NCBI GenBank assembly: GCA_045639845.1
Contig: JAZUDW010000098.1
Coordinates: 1 to 30,979, forward strand
Direction: 5' to 3'
DNA: 30,979 bases
DNA from: Colimorpha sp045639845
Lineage (GTDB): Bacteria > Bacteroidota > Bacteroidia > Bacteroidales > P3
Below are positions 1 through 8,966 of this stretch, in pieces. How positions within the stretch are numbered: the stretch's first letter is position 1; each line of letters begins with the position of its first letter. Both the position numbers and the translations under genes were made by a program. Under the pieces are notes generated by a model. The model was not told the DNA's origin. It saw nothing but the letters and a program-made list of their open reading frames with translations, and made no database searches.

Positions 1-652
1 TCAGCATCTGTATGATGGCATCAGCCACATTGTCGGCACCTTTGTCTTCCAGCTGCGCCGACCATGAGAAGCCCGTCAGGCGGTCGTTGATGGTGACGAT
101 GGCTCCCTTGTGGTTCTTGCCGATGATGGTGTCGCCTTCCAGATCCCCGAAGCGCGTCTTCTCATCGACGACGGGCGGCCTGTCATCGACATCCAGCCTA
201 TTGGGTATCAGTCCACTGTATTGATTCTTCTGTCCTCGCTTGGCCTTTCTTCTCCCCTTCCGTCTCAGATGCGTGTACATGGTGCCACCTTCCTCTTTGT
301 CTTTCCAGATCATCCGATAGATTGTTTCGTGGCTTACACAGTCGATGCCCCTGACTCGGCAGTCTCCACTGATCTGTTCCGGGCTCCAGTCCATGCTCAA
401 TTTCGTGACAATGGCTTCATGCATCTCATCCGTCAGTCTATGAAATCGGACACTGGTCTGCTGCCTTTCCTTGCTTTTTCGCTGTGCTTTTGCCCAGTCG
501 TACACGCCGGATTTCTTATCCTTGTTCCGCTGCAGCTCTCTGCTTATCGTGCTTTTGTGCACTCCTATTGCGCTGGTTATCTTGGCTTTTGAAAATTCAT
601 TTTGCCACATCACGGAAATTGCGTATCTTTGTACCTCGGTTAAATGCTTCAT
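1..652 (-). CDS. IS30-family transposase, N-terminal part (cut by window edge)
   Basis: Reading the minus strand from the ATG at 652 gives an open frame of 217 residues that runs off the left edge. It starts MKHLTEVQRYAISVMWQNEF and continues with a helix-turn-helix (AIGVHKSTISRELQRN) typical of the IS30 N-terminus. The middle part has WSPEQISGDC and SHETIYRMIW, which are conserved in IS30 transposases. FGDLEGDTIIG follows, where Asp174 would be the first residue of the DDE catalytic triad; the second Asp and the Glu lie outside the window. The enzyme would cut and join the element ends. No frameshift or internal stop is seen in the visible part, so the copy may be intact. The family assignment is secure; completeness cannot be judged. 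Confidence 0.9.
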   Translation of the reverse strand, partial: MKHLTEVQRYAISVMWQNEFSKAKITSAIGVHKSTISRELQRNKDKKSGVYDWAKAQRKSKERQQTSVRFHRLTDEMHEAIVTKLSMDWSPEQISGDCRVRGIDCVSHETIYRMIWKDKEEGGTMYTHLRRKGRRKAKRGQKNQYSGLIPNRLDVDDRPPVVDEKTRFGDLEGDTIIGKNHKGAIVTINDRLTGFSWSAQLEDKGADNVADAIIQML

Positions 653-780
653 ATCTTTTACTTTTTGGATCGAGGCAAAGACAAGCATTTTTCCTCAATC
701 AAAAAGGGGAATCTCCATTTTTGGGAGGTTTCTCTTTTGAATTTTAACAGGCTTCGCCTCTCTGCGTCCTCTTTTTCAGT

Positions 781-808
781 AAAAGTTGCATTTATGAGTT
801 GAACTTAG
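781..808. repeat. Putative IS30 terminal inverted repeat
   Basis: The stretch lies upstream of the transposase start, where an IS30 end is expected. A similar but imperfect word recurs in the same orientation at about 841-855 (GCATTTATGAGT versus GCAATTATGAGT). The partner end is not visible, so this is a weak call. Confidence 0.3.
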
Positions 809-1082
809 GATTAATAGCATCAACGTCACCATAATAAAGGCTGCAATTATGAGTAAAAAAACAATCTATTAATCCTTTCCTATATGGATAGTTGAAGCCA
901 CATACGCTAATTGAATATCCCCTAAGGGAAATTCTCATTATCCTCTAATCAAGCAATACTAGATTCAGTTTAAACGCAACAACTTTCACACATCATCTCT
1001 TGCTGGATTATCTTCTGCCAAACAGAAAAGCAATTGTCAAATAACAATAATCTCTCATACAACCACAGAACCAAGTTGCAAA
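809..1082. other. AT-rich gap beside the IS element
   Basis: Between the presumed IS end and the stop codon of the SGNH hydrolase I see no open frame of note, no RNA gene and no convincing terminator. It has a degenerate echo of the IS end near 841-855. It holds none of the dispersed repeat modules found elsewhere in the window. Confidence 0.4.
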
Positions 1083-2366
1083 CTACAACTCGCCTTTTAA
1101 CAATTCTGCAACCTTTAGATAACCTCTCCCATAAAGATAATTATCACGGATAAAGGCAGTATCGGCCACCCCTTGAGGTGTAGCCAGAGAACGATAGATA
1201 TCTACAAACGATAGCATATCGTCATCAGAAGCCCACAGGCGAAGCCACTCATTAAACTCAATAATACGGTCATTCGGCCCACTTGTAGGCATCAGACTCA
1301 TCACAGTAATGGGTGTTCCTGGGGAGAATGATCTCATCCGATGTACCAAATCCCTATACTGCCACTTCACCGAATCCAACGGAACATTTGAATTCACGTC
1401 ATCCGTACCGGTATAGACGATCATCCGAGAAGGCCGTTCTTTGACCACACCGTTGTCGACAAAAGTTGCCTCCACCATAGCCCTCGTCAAAGCTATGTTC
1501 CCACCATATCCCCAACCCGTACCACGATTCTTCACATGAGAGAACGGCAAGAATTCGTTCCATTCACCATTCTTCACCATCTCATCGCCAAAAAACAAGA
1601 CATCTTCTTTTGCGATAGGATACATTGAAAAATAAGTAGCCCGCATTCCATTCGACCCCCACACACCAGCATTCGTCTGCATATCGTCTGTATTGGTTGG
1701 ATAGACTGTAGCCAACCCTAAAACATCACTTATCCGCCTACACCACAGACTATAACCGTACGCCTCAAGATGCAATCCATCGAGTGAATAAGGCTCCTTG
1801 TTTAACAGTGGGAAAAGCAGATTATATAAGTCAATATAAGATACATAATCAAGGCTATCGGAACACGATCGAATCACCTCGTTAGCAGTTTTGATAGTTT
1901 CCAGAGACCGATTCCGCTGCTCATAGGCAGGCAGTATGCTTTGCAGATATACCCTCGTAGCAGGACTCTTCTCATGGATCGCAGACACAAAAGTACGGAT
2001 GTTTCTCACTACTGCTACTGTGCTACTGTCCCAACCCAAATCGTTTGTGCCAATCATGACGAAGACCATTGATGGTCTACACCCTATCCAGCTATCTATA
2101 TTTTCGATCAATTCGGAGCTTACAGCCCCCGAGTTACCGCGATTCACTATCATAGCATTCTCACCAAAGGCCTCTCCCCAATTATGCATATCTGTGATAC
2201 TATTGCCCACAAACACCACTGCCCCTTGTGGAGGTTGAAGCACCCGCCAACTATCATATCTGTGTTGACGAAAAGGGCCGTCAGCAACACAATGGAGAAA
2301 TCCCAAACACAAAGCCATCAGTATAAGAGCCCGACGACAGCAACATAACCTATAAAGTTTTATCAT
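1083..2366 (-). CDS. Exported double-domain SGNH/GDSL-type hydrolase
   Basis: I chose the start at 2366 (MIKLYRLCCCRRALILMALC) because it begins a basic, then hydrophobic signal peptide; an upstream in-frame ATG at 2438 would bury it. The first domain shows SGNH blocks: FVGNSITD with nucleophile Ser56, NRGNSGA, GTND at 106-109, and DGLHLE with Asp196 and His199. Such proteins are esterases or acylhydrolases acting on lipids or on acyl groups of glycans. A second SGNH-like domain follows: FFGDEMV at about 259-264, NRGTGWG, and TGTDDVN near 319. It has Glu where the nucleophile Ser should be, and Tyr instead of His in its last block (RDNYLYGRGY). The C-terminal half is therefore probably non-catalytic and structural or substrate-binding. 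The protein has 427 residues from this start. The substrate is unknown. Confidence 0.8.
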   Translation of the reverse strand: MIKLYRLCCCRRALILMALCLGFLHCVADGPFRQHRYDSWRVLQPPQGAVVFVGNSITDMHNWGEAFGENAMIVNRGNSGAVSSELIENIDSWIGCRPSMVFVMIGTNDLGWDSSTVAVVRNIRTFVSAIHEKSPATRVYLQSILPAYEQRNRSLETIKTANEVIRSCSDSLDYVSYIDLYNLLFPLLNKEPYSLDGLHLEAYGYSLWCRRISDVLGLATVYPTNTDDMQTNAGVWGSNGMRATYFSMYPIAKEDVLFFGDEMVKNGEWNEFLPFSHVKNRGTGWGYGGNIALTRAMVEATFVDNGVVKERPSRMIVYTGTDDVNSNVPLDSVKWQYRDLVHRMRSFSPGTPITVMSLMPTSGPNDRIIEFNEWLRLWASDDDMLSFVDIYRSLATPQGVADTAFIRDNYLYGRGYLKVAELLKGEL

Positions 2367-2738
2367 ACAACAACAATTACTAATCAAAATATTCGAAATA
2401 TAGACAGCATAAAAAAAACACCCTCTAGAGAACATCATTTGAAGTGGGGAAAACTTTTTTACATACTTAGTGTTGGTAAAAAAATAACCTGAGACAATGT
2501 TTCTTTTTTTTTTTTAAATATGCTTTAGCTCATCTTATCGGCTCTTTTTCCATTGTTCATCTGTCATGTGGCCCGATACACACCATCTTCTCAATGTAAA
2601 AACAACTCAACAATCTAAGCCAAATCATATCACCCGAACTATGGTCGGCGACCGAAGTGGAGCCAACTTTTTTCATCATCACTTGGCGGTATTTCGTAGG
2701 TCAACTGAAATATAACAAGAGATCCAATAGAAAGCTAA
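2367..2738. other. Intergenic region upstream of the SGNH hydrolase
   Basis: The gap holds a T-rich run at about 2506-2516 and one copy of the core module of the dispersed repeat family (2643-2667). I see no supported open frame and no clear TAnnTTTG box for the gene on the left. Confidence 0.4.
2643..2667 (+). repeat. Dispersed intergenic repeat, isolated core module (M3)
   Basis: GGTCGGCGACC followed by GAAGTGGAGCCAAC matches the M3 core seen at 15660 and 26161 with two substitutions. Flanking modules M1, M2 and M4 are not recognisable here, so this looks like a decayed or partial copy. It lies in the gap between mnmE and the SGNH hydrolase. Confidence 0.6.
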
Positions 2739-4097
2739 CTACTTGCCTATACAGAATCGGGAAAATATGGTACTTAATACTTCATCGTTAGTCACCTGGC
2801 CTGTGATGGTTCCAAGATGATAGATTGCATCACGAATATCTACCACGATGAGGTCTGATGGCATCTGCTTCTCAAAACCTTGCTTAATGTTTTCTATGGC
2901 AGAAAGAATGCGAACCATCGCCTCATAATGGCGTACATTAGTAAGCAATGTAGCATCAGCACTATAGTTCGAAACAAAACCCTCTAACTGGGCAACTAGA
3001 ACATCGATGCCCGTACCCTCTTGAGCCGAAATGTTAATAGTTTGATAAGCCGCTATAGATGCAGGAGGATAAGATACAGAGTCACACTTAGTACGGAGTA
3101 CTAGGACTTTCTTATCGCCGAAAGAGACGTTGGACAAGGTCTTTTCCAATTCCAGCTCAGCTTCGGAAGCAGAAATGTAAGCAGGTACGAGGTATAGGAT
3201 TATTTGAGCTTTTTCAATAGCTTTGAAACTTCTATCAATACCTGCTGTTTCTATTACATCATCACTTTGACGGATACCGGCAGTATCGATGAAGCGAAAA
3301 AGGGTACCTGAAAGATTGAGCGTTTCCTCAATTGTGTCGCGCGTAGTACCTGCTGTGGGGCTGACGATAGCCCGATCGTCATGCAGGAGTGTATTGAGCA
3401 GAGTAGATTTACCAGCATTAGGACGTCCCACGATTGCTACAGGTACACCATTTTTGATGGCATTGCCCAACGAGAAAGAGCTAACGAGCTTAGACGTGTG
3501 GTTTTGAAGTTGATCCAGAAGTGAAAGAAGCAGGCTTCGGTCAGCAAATTCCACCTCTTCTTCGCTGAAGTCGAGTTCCAACTCAAGCAAAGCCATCAAC
3601 TCGACAAACTTGTCTCTTAAGGTAGCCAATTCAGACGAAAAACCACCACGCAACTGATGAATAGCCAATCTGTGTGTAGCCTCGGAATGAGAATCAATGA
3701 GATCAGCTACCGCCTCAGCCTGAGCCAGATCGAACTTTCCATTAAGGAAAGCTCGACGGGTAAACTCACCAGGATAAGCCATACGGACTTGGGGATGGTG
3801 TAATAGCGACTGTAGCATAGCTTGTTGTACATACAACGACCCATGACAGGCGATTTCCACACATTCGTCGCCTGTATAGGAATGCGGTGCAGGATAGTAT
3901 GTAGCCACCACCTCGTCGAGCATACTTCCATCGACCATATACAAGGCATAGTGCGCAGTACGAGGTTGCCATGTTTTGACAGTGAGATGTTCTTTGGCGA
4001 CATTGAGAGCATCCAAACCAGACAGCCGGATCAAAGCAATGGCACCCACACCCGTGGGAGTGGCTACTGCAACGATGGTTTCATGCATAGATTCCAT
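2739..4097 (-). CDS. mnmE: tRNA uridine-5-carboxymethylaminomethyl modification GTPase MnmE
   Basis: MnmE (TrmE) works with MnmG to modify the wobble uridine (U34) of certain tRNAs, using a folate-derived one-carbon unit and GTP-driven conformational change. The 452-residue protein has the N-terminal folate-binding domain (TPTGVGAIALIRLSG), then a helical domain with an inserted G domain. The G motifs are GRPNAGKS at 224-231, TTRD at 251-254, DTAG at 271-274 and TKCD at 336-339. The C-terminus is the diagnostic CIGK, whose Cys is conserved in the family. The G4 motif has Thr where Asn of NKxD is usual. The ATG at 4097 overlaps the stop of the upstream membrane-protein gene by one base (TAATG), suggesting translational coupling. 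Met4 (4088) is an alternative start that matches the family N-terminus equally well. Confidence 0.97.
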   Translation of the reverse strand: MESMHETIVAVATPTGVGAIALIRLSGLDALNVAKEHLTVKTWQPRTAHYALYMVDGSMLDEVVATYYPAPHSYTGDECVEIACHGSLYVQQAMLQSLLHHPQVRMAYPGEFTRRAFLNGKFDLAQAEAVADLIDSHSEATHRLAIHQLRGGFSSELATLRDKFVELMALLELELDFSEEEVEFADRSLLLSLLDQLQNHTSKLVSSFSLGNAIKNGVPVAIVGRPNAGKSTLLNTLLHDDRAIVSPTAGTTRDTIEETLNLSGTLFRFIDTAGIRQSDDVIETAGIDRSFKAIEKAQIILYLVPAYISASEAELELEKTLSNVSFGDKKVLVLRTKCDSVSYPPASIAAYQTINISAQEGTGIDVLVAQLEGFVSNYSADATLLTNVRHYEAMVRILSAIENIKQGFEKQMPSDLIVVDIRDAIYHLGTITGQVTNDEVLSTIFSRFCIGK

Positions 4098-4669
4098 TAT
4101 TTGTTGTTCTGTTTTGAGGGATCTTCTTGATTATTCTGCTCCAACGAACATTCGTCGAACTGCTCTGCGAACTCAACGTCCTGTTCTACAGGATCGGCAA
4201 TATACTCGTTGCCAAAAATATCCTGCATCTGCTGATCGGTGAGTGCCAAATCCACCTTAATTCGGTATATATTTGGGAACGACATGAATAGCATAAGCAT
4301 TAGGATGATGATGAACATGATTAAGTTGCGATTGTAGGTAAAGAGGGTGATAGCACACTCTGCCAGTATCACTGCCATAGATCCATAGTATGTGCGTTGT
4401 ATATGTCCGGAATACTGGCGGAACTTTTCCTCAACATTTGGGAGCACTCGCATCTGAGGCAACGATTTGCGAACAGACACCAAAATAAGCATGGCTGCTA
4501 CAAGCACCAACAGCGTGCCAACAATGAGTCCCATCTTAAAGACTTCGTCTGTTGCATAGAAGCGATAATCACTAACAAAGAAAAAGAGTATTGTAGCCAT
4601 CGAGACGCCAAGCGAAACCCACAAGCCAACATTGGAAGCAACTTTGATTGAATGAAGGTAATTATTCAT
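4097..4669 (-). CDS. Four-helix membrane protein of unknown function, coupled to mnmE
   Basis: I do not recognise the family. The 190-residue product has four predicted membrane helices: about 14-33, 46-66, 96-112 and 115-131. A positively charged loop lies between helices 2 and 3, and an acidic, Gln/Asn-rich soluble tail follows (about 140-190). Its stop codon shares one base with the mnmE start, so the two genes are almost certainly in one transcript and translationally coupled. The link to tRNA modification may be only transcriptional. There is no signal peptide cleavage site and no catalytic motif. A dispersed repeat copy lies directly upstream. Confidence 0.75.
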   Translation of the reverse strand: MNNYLHSIKVASNVGLWVSLGVSMATILFFFVSDYRFYATDEVFKMGLIVGTLLVLVAAMLILVSVRKSLPQMRVLPNVEEKFRQYSGHIQRTYYGSMAVILAECAITLFTYNRNLIMFIIILMLMLFMSFPNIYRIKVDLALTDQQMQDIFGNEYIADPVEQDVEFAEQFDECSLEQNNQEDPSKQNNK

Positions 4670-4684
4670 ATTATTATTTTTTTT

Positions 4685-4856
4685 GTGATCAGTAATAAGA
4701 TGTTGTTGAATCGTTTATTTGTTAGCTCTACTACGGTCGCTAACTCCAGATTGATTTGTTGATCTGAATTATTGTGATCTGTGATCGGACAATACCACCA
4801 GCAAGTACATCAGTCGGATCACGATGCACAAAAAATAAACAGCGATATCCTCACTC
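4685..4856 (-). repeat. Dispersed intergenic repeat, full copy (M1-M2-M3), minus orientation
   Basis: On the minus strand the order is M1 (4831-4856, GAGGATATCGCTGTTTATTT), M2 (4773-4812, containing GCTGGTGGTATTGTCCGATC) and M3 (4721-4747, TTAGCGACCGTAGTAGAGCT). It fills the gap between uvrA and the membrane-protein gene and resembles the copy at 13067-13261 most closely. It contains several GATCAC/GTGATC words. Confidence 0.7.
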
Positions 4857-4904
4857 TTTGTTGATCTTATAAAAAGATATTATTTTTCTTCTGTTCGGCA
4901 CACA

Positions 4905-7829
4905 TTATTTTATTAGTTTTTCTTTCAAAAACTTACTGGTATAAGAGCCATTCACATTGAGGAGATCTTCAGGGGTCCCTGCAAAAACAAGATTACCGCC
5001 TCCGTTGCCACCCTCAGGGCCCATATCGATCACCCAGTCTGCCACTTTGATAATATCGTGATGATGCTCTATCACGACGATACTATGGCCTTTCTTAAGT
5101 AGGGTATCGAAAGCTCTGATGAGCTTTTGAATGTCGTGGAAATGCAAACCCGTAGAGGGTTCATCGAAGATAAAGAGCATAGGTTTCTCGTTGGTTCCTT
5201 TTATAAGGTAACTGGCCAGCTTGATACGTTGTGCTTCGCCACCACTTAAGGAACTCGACGACTGTCCGAGTTTAAGATACCCTAGTCCCACATCTTGCAA
5301 AGGCTGCAGATGAGACACGATTGACTTCAATGTAGTGAGGTCGCCACGTCGAGGTCGTCCTTGAGTCCGAGGATCCTCGTGTTCGGGAACCTCAGTAATT
5401 GCTTTGTTGAAGAAAAAGAGAGCTTGATTGACAGTCATCTCCAAAATATCACTAATAGACTTTTCCTGGAACAGCACCTCGGTGGCTTCGTCTTTAAAAC
5501 GCGACCCATGGCACTCATCGCATACAATATGCACATCGGCCATAAACTGCATGCCAATAGTAATGAAGCCTTCTCCTTCACAAGCTTCACACCGTCCACC
5601 CTCAACATTGAAGGAGAAGAATCCAGGCTTGTATCCGCGAGCCTTAGCCAAAGGCTGCGAAGCATAAAGCTGACGAATCTCATCGTAGGCTTTCATATAG
5701 GTGGCAGGGTTACTACGAGTGCTACGTCCAATAGGGTTCTGATCCACCATCTCCACATTGGTGATACGACCCAAATCACCTTCTAAGGCAAAACAATTGC
5801 CGAGATACTCCGGGTTGTCGTTGAAACGATGTTGCAACACATCGTAGAGCACACCTTTGATGAGACTGGTTTTTCCGCTGCCACTTACACCCGTCACCAC
5901 CGTAAGAGCATTGAGAGGTATATCCACATCGACCTTCTTAAGGTTATTGAGATAGGCCCCTTTGATAGTGATACGGTCACGCCATTTGCGACGAACAGTA
6001 GGCACGGGAATCTCGCGGAGTTGGAGCAGATAATCGGCCGTAAAGGAACAAGAAGCGGGTAGTTCAGCAATAAGATCTTTCTTAGCTTCGACAGCATCAC
6101 CCTGAATCTGCCTCATTGCATTCCAGTCGCCCTGGAACACAATCTCACCACCCAGACGGCCAGCACCAGGCCCGATGTCAATGATATAGTCGGCGGCACG
6201 AATAATATCTTCATCGTGTTCTACCACAATGACGGTATTGCCCAGATCGCGAAGTTCTTTAAGCACATGGATCAACCGTTCTGTATCACGACTGTGGAGA
6301 CCTATTGAAGGCTCATCAAGGATATACATCGATCCCACCAACGAGCTACCCAAAGAGGTAGCCAGATTGATACGCTGCGATTCACCACCACTGAGCGTGC
6401 TGCTAAGACGACTCAGCGTAAGGTATCCCAACCCTACTTCCATCAGATAGCCAATGCGGTTTCTCAACTCGATCATGATACGTTGTGTGAGCTCTTCCTC
6501 ATGGGGGGTAAGACAGATTTGATCCACAAAAGCCGACAGTTCACTAACCGGCATTCGGGTAAGGTCAGTAATGCTTTTACCACACACCTTCACATAGTTG
6601 GCATCTTTTCTTAGCCTGCTGCCTCTACAATCAGGGCACCAGGTCTTGCCACGAAAACGGGCCAACATCACTCGATACTGGATCTTGTAGCTTTCTCCTT
6701 CTACCCATTTAAAGAATCCGTCTATACCAGGGAAGCCTTGGGCACCATGCCAAAGCATGTCAAGTTCGCTATCTGTAAGTTCGCAGTAAGGAGTGTGGAT
6801 AGGGAAGCCCATCTTTCCACTGAGACGTATCAGCAGTTGTTTCCACTCCTGCATCTTATCGCCCCTCCAGCATATGACAGCATCGTCATAAATACTCAAC
6901 CGAGGATTAGGGATCACCTTGTGGTCGTCTATACCAATCACGTGTCCATAACCTTGACATGTAGGACAAGCACCGTATGGATTGTTGAAACTGAAGAAAT
7001 TTGGGTTAGGTTTCTCGAATGTGATGCCGTCAGCCTCAAAACGGTTGCTGAAATCATGATAGGTAAACGTGTTGGCATCACCCCCATCGACGGCTACCAC
7101 GCAAGCACCACGTCCCTCAAAGAAAGCTGTCTGGACACTTTCACCGATGCGTGCAACCTGATCATCGTCGCCTTTGCGTAGCGCAATACGGTCCACCAAG
7201 AGCTTGGGATCGGCATACTTATTGCTTTTGCGGAAAGATGTCATAAAATCTTCGATGCGCGACACCTCGCCATCTATCATCACCCTTACGAAACCTTCCT
7301 GCATCAGTATTTTCAGCTGAGCATCCAACGGGCGTTCTTTGGTCACTTCCAACGGAGCAAAAATCATAATTTTGGAACCCTCGGGCAGCGAGAGCACAAA
7401 ATCGACCACATCCGACACATTGTGGCGTTTCACCTCCACCCCACTCACAGGCGAGAAAGTGCGGCCTATACGTGCATAGAGCAGCTTAAGATACTCGTAT
7501 ATCTCTGTAGAGGTACCCACGGTGGAACGAGGATTGGAGGTATTCACCTTCTGTTGTATAGCCACAGCAGGAGAGATACCTTCGATGGTATCCACCTCGG
7601 GTTTGGCCATACGGCCCATAAATTGACGAGCATAACTGCTGAGACTCTCCACGTAGCGACGCTGCCCCTCTGCATAAAGGGTATCGAAAGCCAACGATGA
7701 TTTTCCACTTCCGGATAAACCTGTGACAACCACCAGTTTATTGCGTGGAATAGCCACACTTATATTCTTCAAGTTGTTGACTTTGGCGCCTTTAATGATA
7801 ATATAGTTATCTGTATCTATTGGGTTCAT
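4905..7829 (-). CDS. uvrA: Excinuclease ABC subunit A (UvrA)
   Basis: UvrA dimers find bulky DNA lesions and load UvrB in nucleotide excision repair. I chose the start at 7829 (MNPIDTDNYIIIKGA), which matches the family N-terminus and gives 974 residues; an in-frame ATG at 7886 would add 19 Asn-rich residues. Both ABC modules are complete. The first has Walker A GLSGSGKS (37-44), the UvrB-interaction/insertion region, a zinc module built from CPTCQGYG and CPDCRGSR, signature LSGGESQR and Walker B ILDEPSIGLH. The second has GVSGSGKT, a zinc finger with CEACEGEG and CDECHGSR, signature LSGGEAQR and IFDEPSTGLH. No key residue is missing. The gene is flanked on both sides by dispersed repeat copies and appears monocistronic. 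Confidence 0.97.
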   Translation of the reverse strand: MNPIDTDNYIIIKGAKVNNLKNISVAIPRNKLVVVTGLSGSGKSSLAFDTLYAEGQRRYVESLSSYARQFMGRMAKPEVDTIEGISPAVAIQQKVNTSNPRSTVGTSTEIYEYLKLLYARIGRTFSPVSGVEVKRHNVSDVVDFVLSLPEGSKIMIFAPLEVTKERPLDAQLKILMQEGFVRVMIDGEVSRIEDFMTSFRKSNKYADPKLLVDRIALRKGDDDQVARIGESVQTAFFEGRGACVVAVDGGDANTFTYHDFSNRFEADGITFEKPNPNFFSFNNPYGACPTCQGYGHVIGIDDHKVIPNPRLSIYDDAVICWRGDKMQEWKQLLIRLSGKMGFPIHTPYCELTDSELDMLWHGAQGFPGIDGFFKWVEGESYKIQYRVMLARFRGKTWCPDCRGSRLRKDANYVKVCGKSITDLTRMPVSELSAFVDQICLTPHEEELTQRIMIELRNRIGYLMEVGLGYLTLSRLSSTLSGGESQRINLATSLGSSLVGSMYILDEPSIGLHSRDTERLIHVLKELRDLGNTVIVVEHDEDIIRAADYIIDIGPGAGRLGGEIVFQGDWNAMRQIQGDAVEAKKDLIAELPASCSFTADYLLQLREIPVPTVRRKWRDRITIKGAYLNNLKKVDVDIPLNALTVVTGVSGSGKTSLIKGVLYDVLQHRFNDNPEYLGNCFALEGDLGRITNVEMVDQNPIGRSTRSNPATYMKAYDEIRQLYASQPLAKARGYKPGFFSFNVEGGRCEACEGEGFITIGMQFMADVHIVCDECHGSRFKDEATEVLFQEKSISDILEMTVNQALFFFNKAITEVPEHEDPRTQGRPRRGDLTTLKSIVSHLQPLQDVGLGYLKLGQSSSSLSGGEAQRIKLASYLIKGTNEKPMLFIFDEPSTGLHFHDIQKLIRAFDTLLKKGHSIVVIEHHHDIIKVADWVIDMGPEGGNGGGNLVFAGTPEDLLNVNGSYTSKFLKEKLIK

Positions 7830-7859
7830 GATAGGAAGGTTTTGGGAGATGCTATTAAA

Positions 7860-8007
7860 ATGGTTATTTGTTGGGTTTATTGTCAAGTATTATCAAATCA
7901 ATAATAATCATTCAAATCTACCGAAGGTCAGCGACCTAACTATAGTCAGTTACAGAATTGTAGCCAAATAGAGCAAACAAATAAGCGATTCAACAGTAAT
8001 ATCATTA
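7860..8007. repeat. Dispersed intergenic repeat, degraded copy
   Basis: GGTCAGCGACC then TAAC at 7926-7940 is the first half of module M3 with the GAAGTGGAGC stretch deleted. Nearby are the ATCAAATCAATAATAATCA-type linker (7891-7912) and a word resembling M1 in reverse (AGCGATTCAACAGTAATATC, 7982-8001). A possible -7 box for uvrA (TAGATTTG on the minus strand, 7913-7920) lies inside it, but no -33 partner is obvious. Confidence 0.45.
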
Positions 8008-8008
8008 C

Positions 8009-8821
8009 CTAAAAAGTATAGAGTACCTCGCGGTAATGGATGGCATCCAAAAACTCGTAGGCACCCTCAAAGAGATCAAGATTGAAAGGCTCATGGGCAT
8101 CGGTAGAAACAACAACTGGCACCCCTTTCTGGTTCATCTTGCATAGTGTATCTTTGGCAGGATAAAAATCGTAGTGTCGATTCTTGTAAAGTCCGCGCGT
8201 ATTAACCTCGGCTATACAGCCCACCTCATGAATCAGCTGCACAGTCTCGCCCACCAAGGAGCGAAACCATGGCTCGTCGGGTGAGAAATAGCGGTCACGG
8301 TTGTGCATCACAATCTTGTCGAAATGGCCCACAATCGTAGGACGCATACGCTCTATCATCTCGTTGTTCTGATAGAAGAAAGCCGTCACACCCTTGCGTA
8401 TATCACCGCCAAACACACGCTGCAGCCCCTCATCGTAAGACTCTTGCTTAGATCCGTCGATAAACCACATATTCAAAGGGTCATTTATACGGTTCACCAT
8501 ATGCACACTGCCAATACAGTAATCCAAGCCGCCTTTATCTATGAGCGGACGAAAATCGTCGATCACACCTGGTATGTAGTCTATCTCCAACCCCAAGCGT
8601 ATTACCAACCGGTCGGAATACTCGGCCTGCAAAGATCTCACCTCGTTGCAGTAGTCCATATAATGCTCAGCATCGATAGCAAAAGTATTTTCGAAAGGCA
8701 CAGGGGCATGACCAGAGAAACCCAGATGCGTAAAACCGTGAGAAAGGGCGTACTCCACATATTCGCGTAGTTCGCCCTTGCCATCACAGTAGTGAGAATG
8801 AGTATGGTAATTAACCTTCAA
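8009..8821 (-). CDS. PHP-domain phosphoesterase, histidinol-phosphatase (HisJ/HisK) type
   Basis: The 270-residue protein starts MKVNYHTHSHYCDGKGEL, the HxH metal-binding motif plus the CDG that is typical of PHP-type histidinol phosphatases. GFSGHAP, GLEIDY, GSVHMV, GHFDK and STDAHEP supply the remaining metal-binding His, Asp and Glu residues, consistent with a trinuclear metal centre. The length fits the family. The reaction would be hydrolysis of L-histidinol phosphate to histidinol in histidine biosynthesis. No other his gene is in the window, so a different small phosphate monoester is also possible. It is flanked by repeat copies and appears to be a single gene. Confidence 0.85.
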   Translation of the reverse strand: MKVNYHTHSHYCDGKGELREYVEYALSHGFTHLGFSGHAPVPFENTFAIDAEHYMDYCNEVRSLQAEYSDRLVIRLGLEIDYIPGVIDDFRPLIDKGGLDYCIGSVHMVNRINDPLNMWFIDGSKQESYDEGLQRVFGGDIRKGVTAFFYQNNEMIERMRPTIVGHFDKIVMHNRDRYFSPDEPWFRSLVGETVQLIHEVGCIAEVNTRGLYKNRHYDFYPAKDTLCKMNQKGVPVVVSTDAHEPFNLDLFEGAYEFLDAIHYREVLYTF

Positions 8822-8965
8822 AATAATGTTTATTTATCTGTTTATTTGTTGTGTTGATTGTGGAGCCGAAAGGTCTGCGCCCCCAGTGGAGCGAAAGGCT
8901 TTACTCTCCCCAAATCGAGCTAACTGCTTCAGTCTCTACCTATGGAGTTAACGATTCAACAATAG
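8822..8965. repeat. Dispersed intergenic repeat, strongly diverged copy
   Basis: The gap has AGGTCTGCGCCCCCAGTGGAG followed by CGAAAGG at about 8871-8897, aligning with module M3. It also has TGTTTATTTGTTGTGTTGATTG before it and GAGTTAACGATTCAACAATA after it, which resemble linker sequence of the better copies. M1 and M2 are not recognisable. I call it a member mainly because of its position and the M3-like core. Confidence 0.4.
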
Positions 8966-8966
8966 G

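Larger units (their letters stand above)
1..808 (-). mobile_element. IS30-family insertion sequence, 5' end of element
   Basis: The element includes the transposase gene and about 155 bp upstream of its start. I place the outer end near 808 because 781-808 (AAAAGTTGCATTTATGAG then TTGAACTTAGG) looks like a terminal inverted repeat of Bacteroidetes IS30 elements. The opposite end is outside the window, so neither the inverted repeat nor a target duplication can be confirmed. The boundary is therefore an inference. Confidence 0.5.

Noticed and set aside
624..631. TATCTTTG on the plus strand
   Set aside because: It matches the -7 box but lies inside the transposase coding region in the antisense direction, with no gene downstream on that strand.
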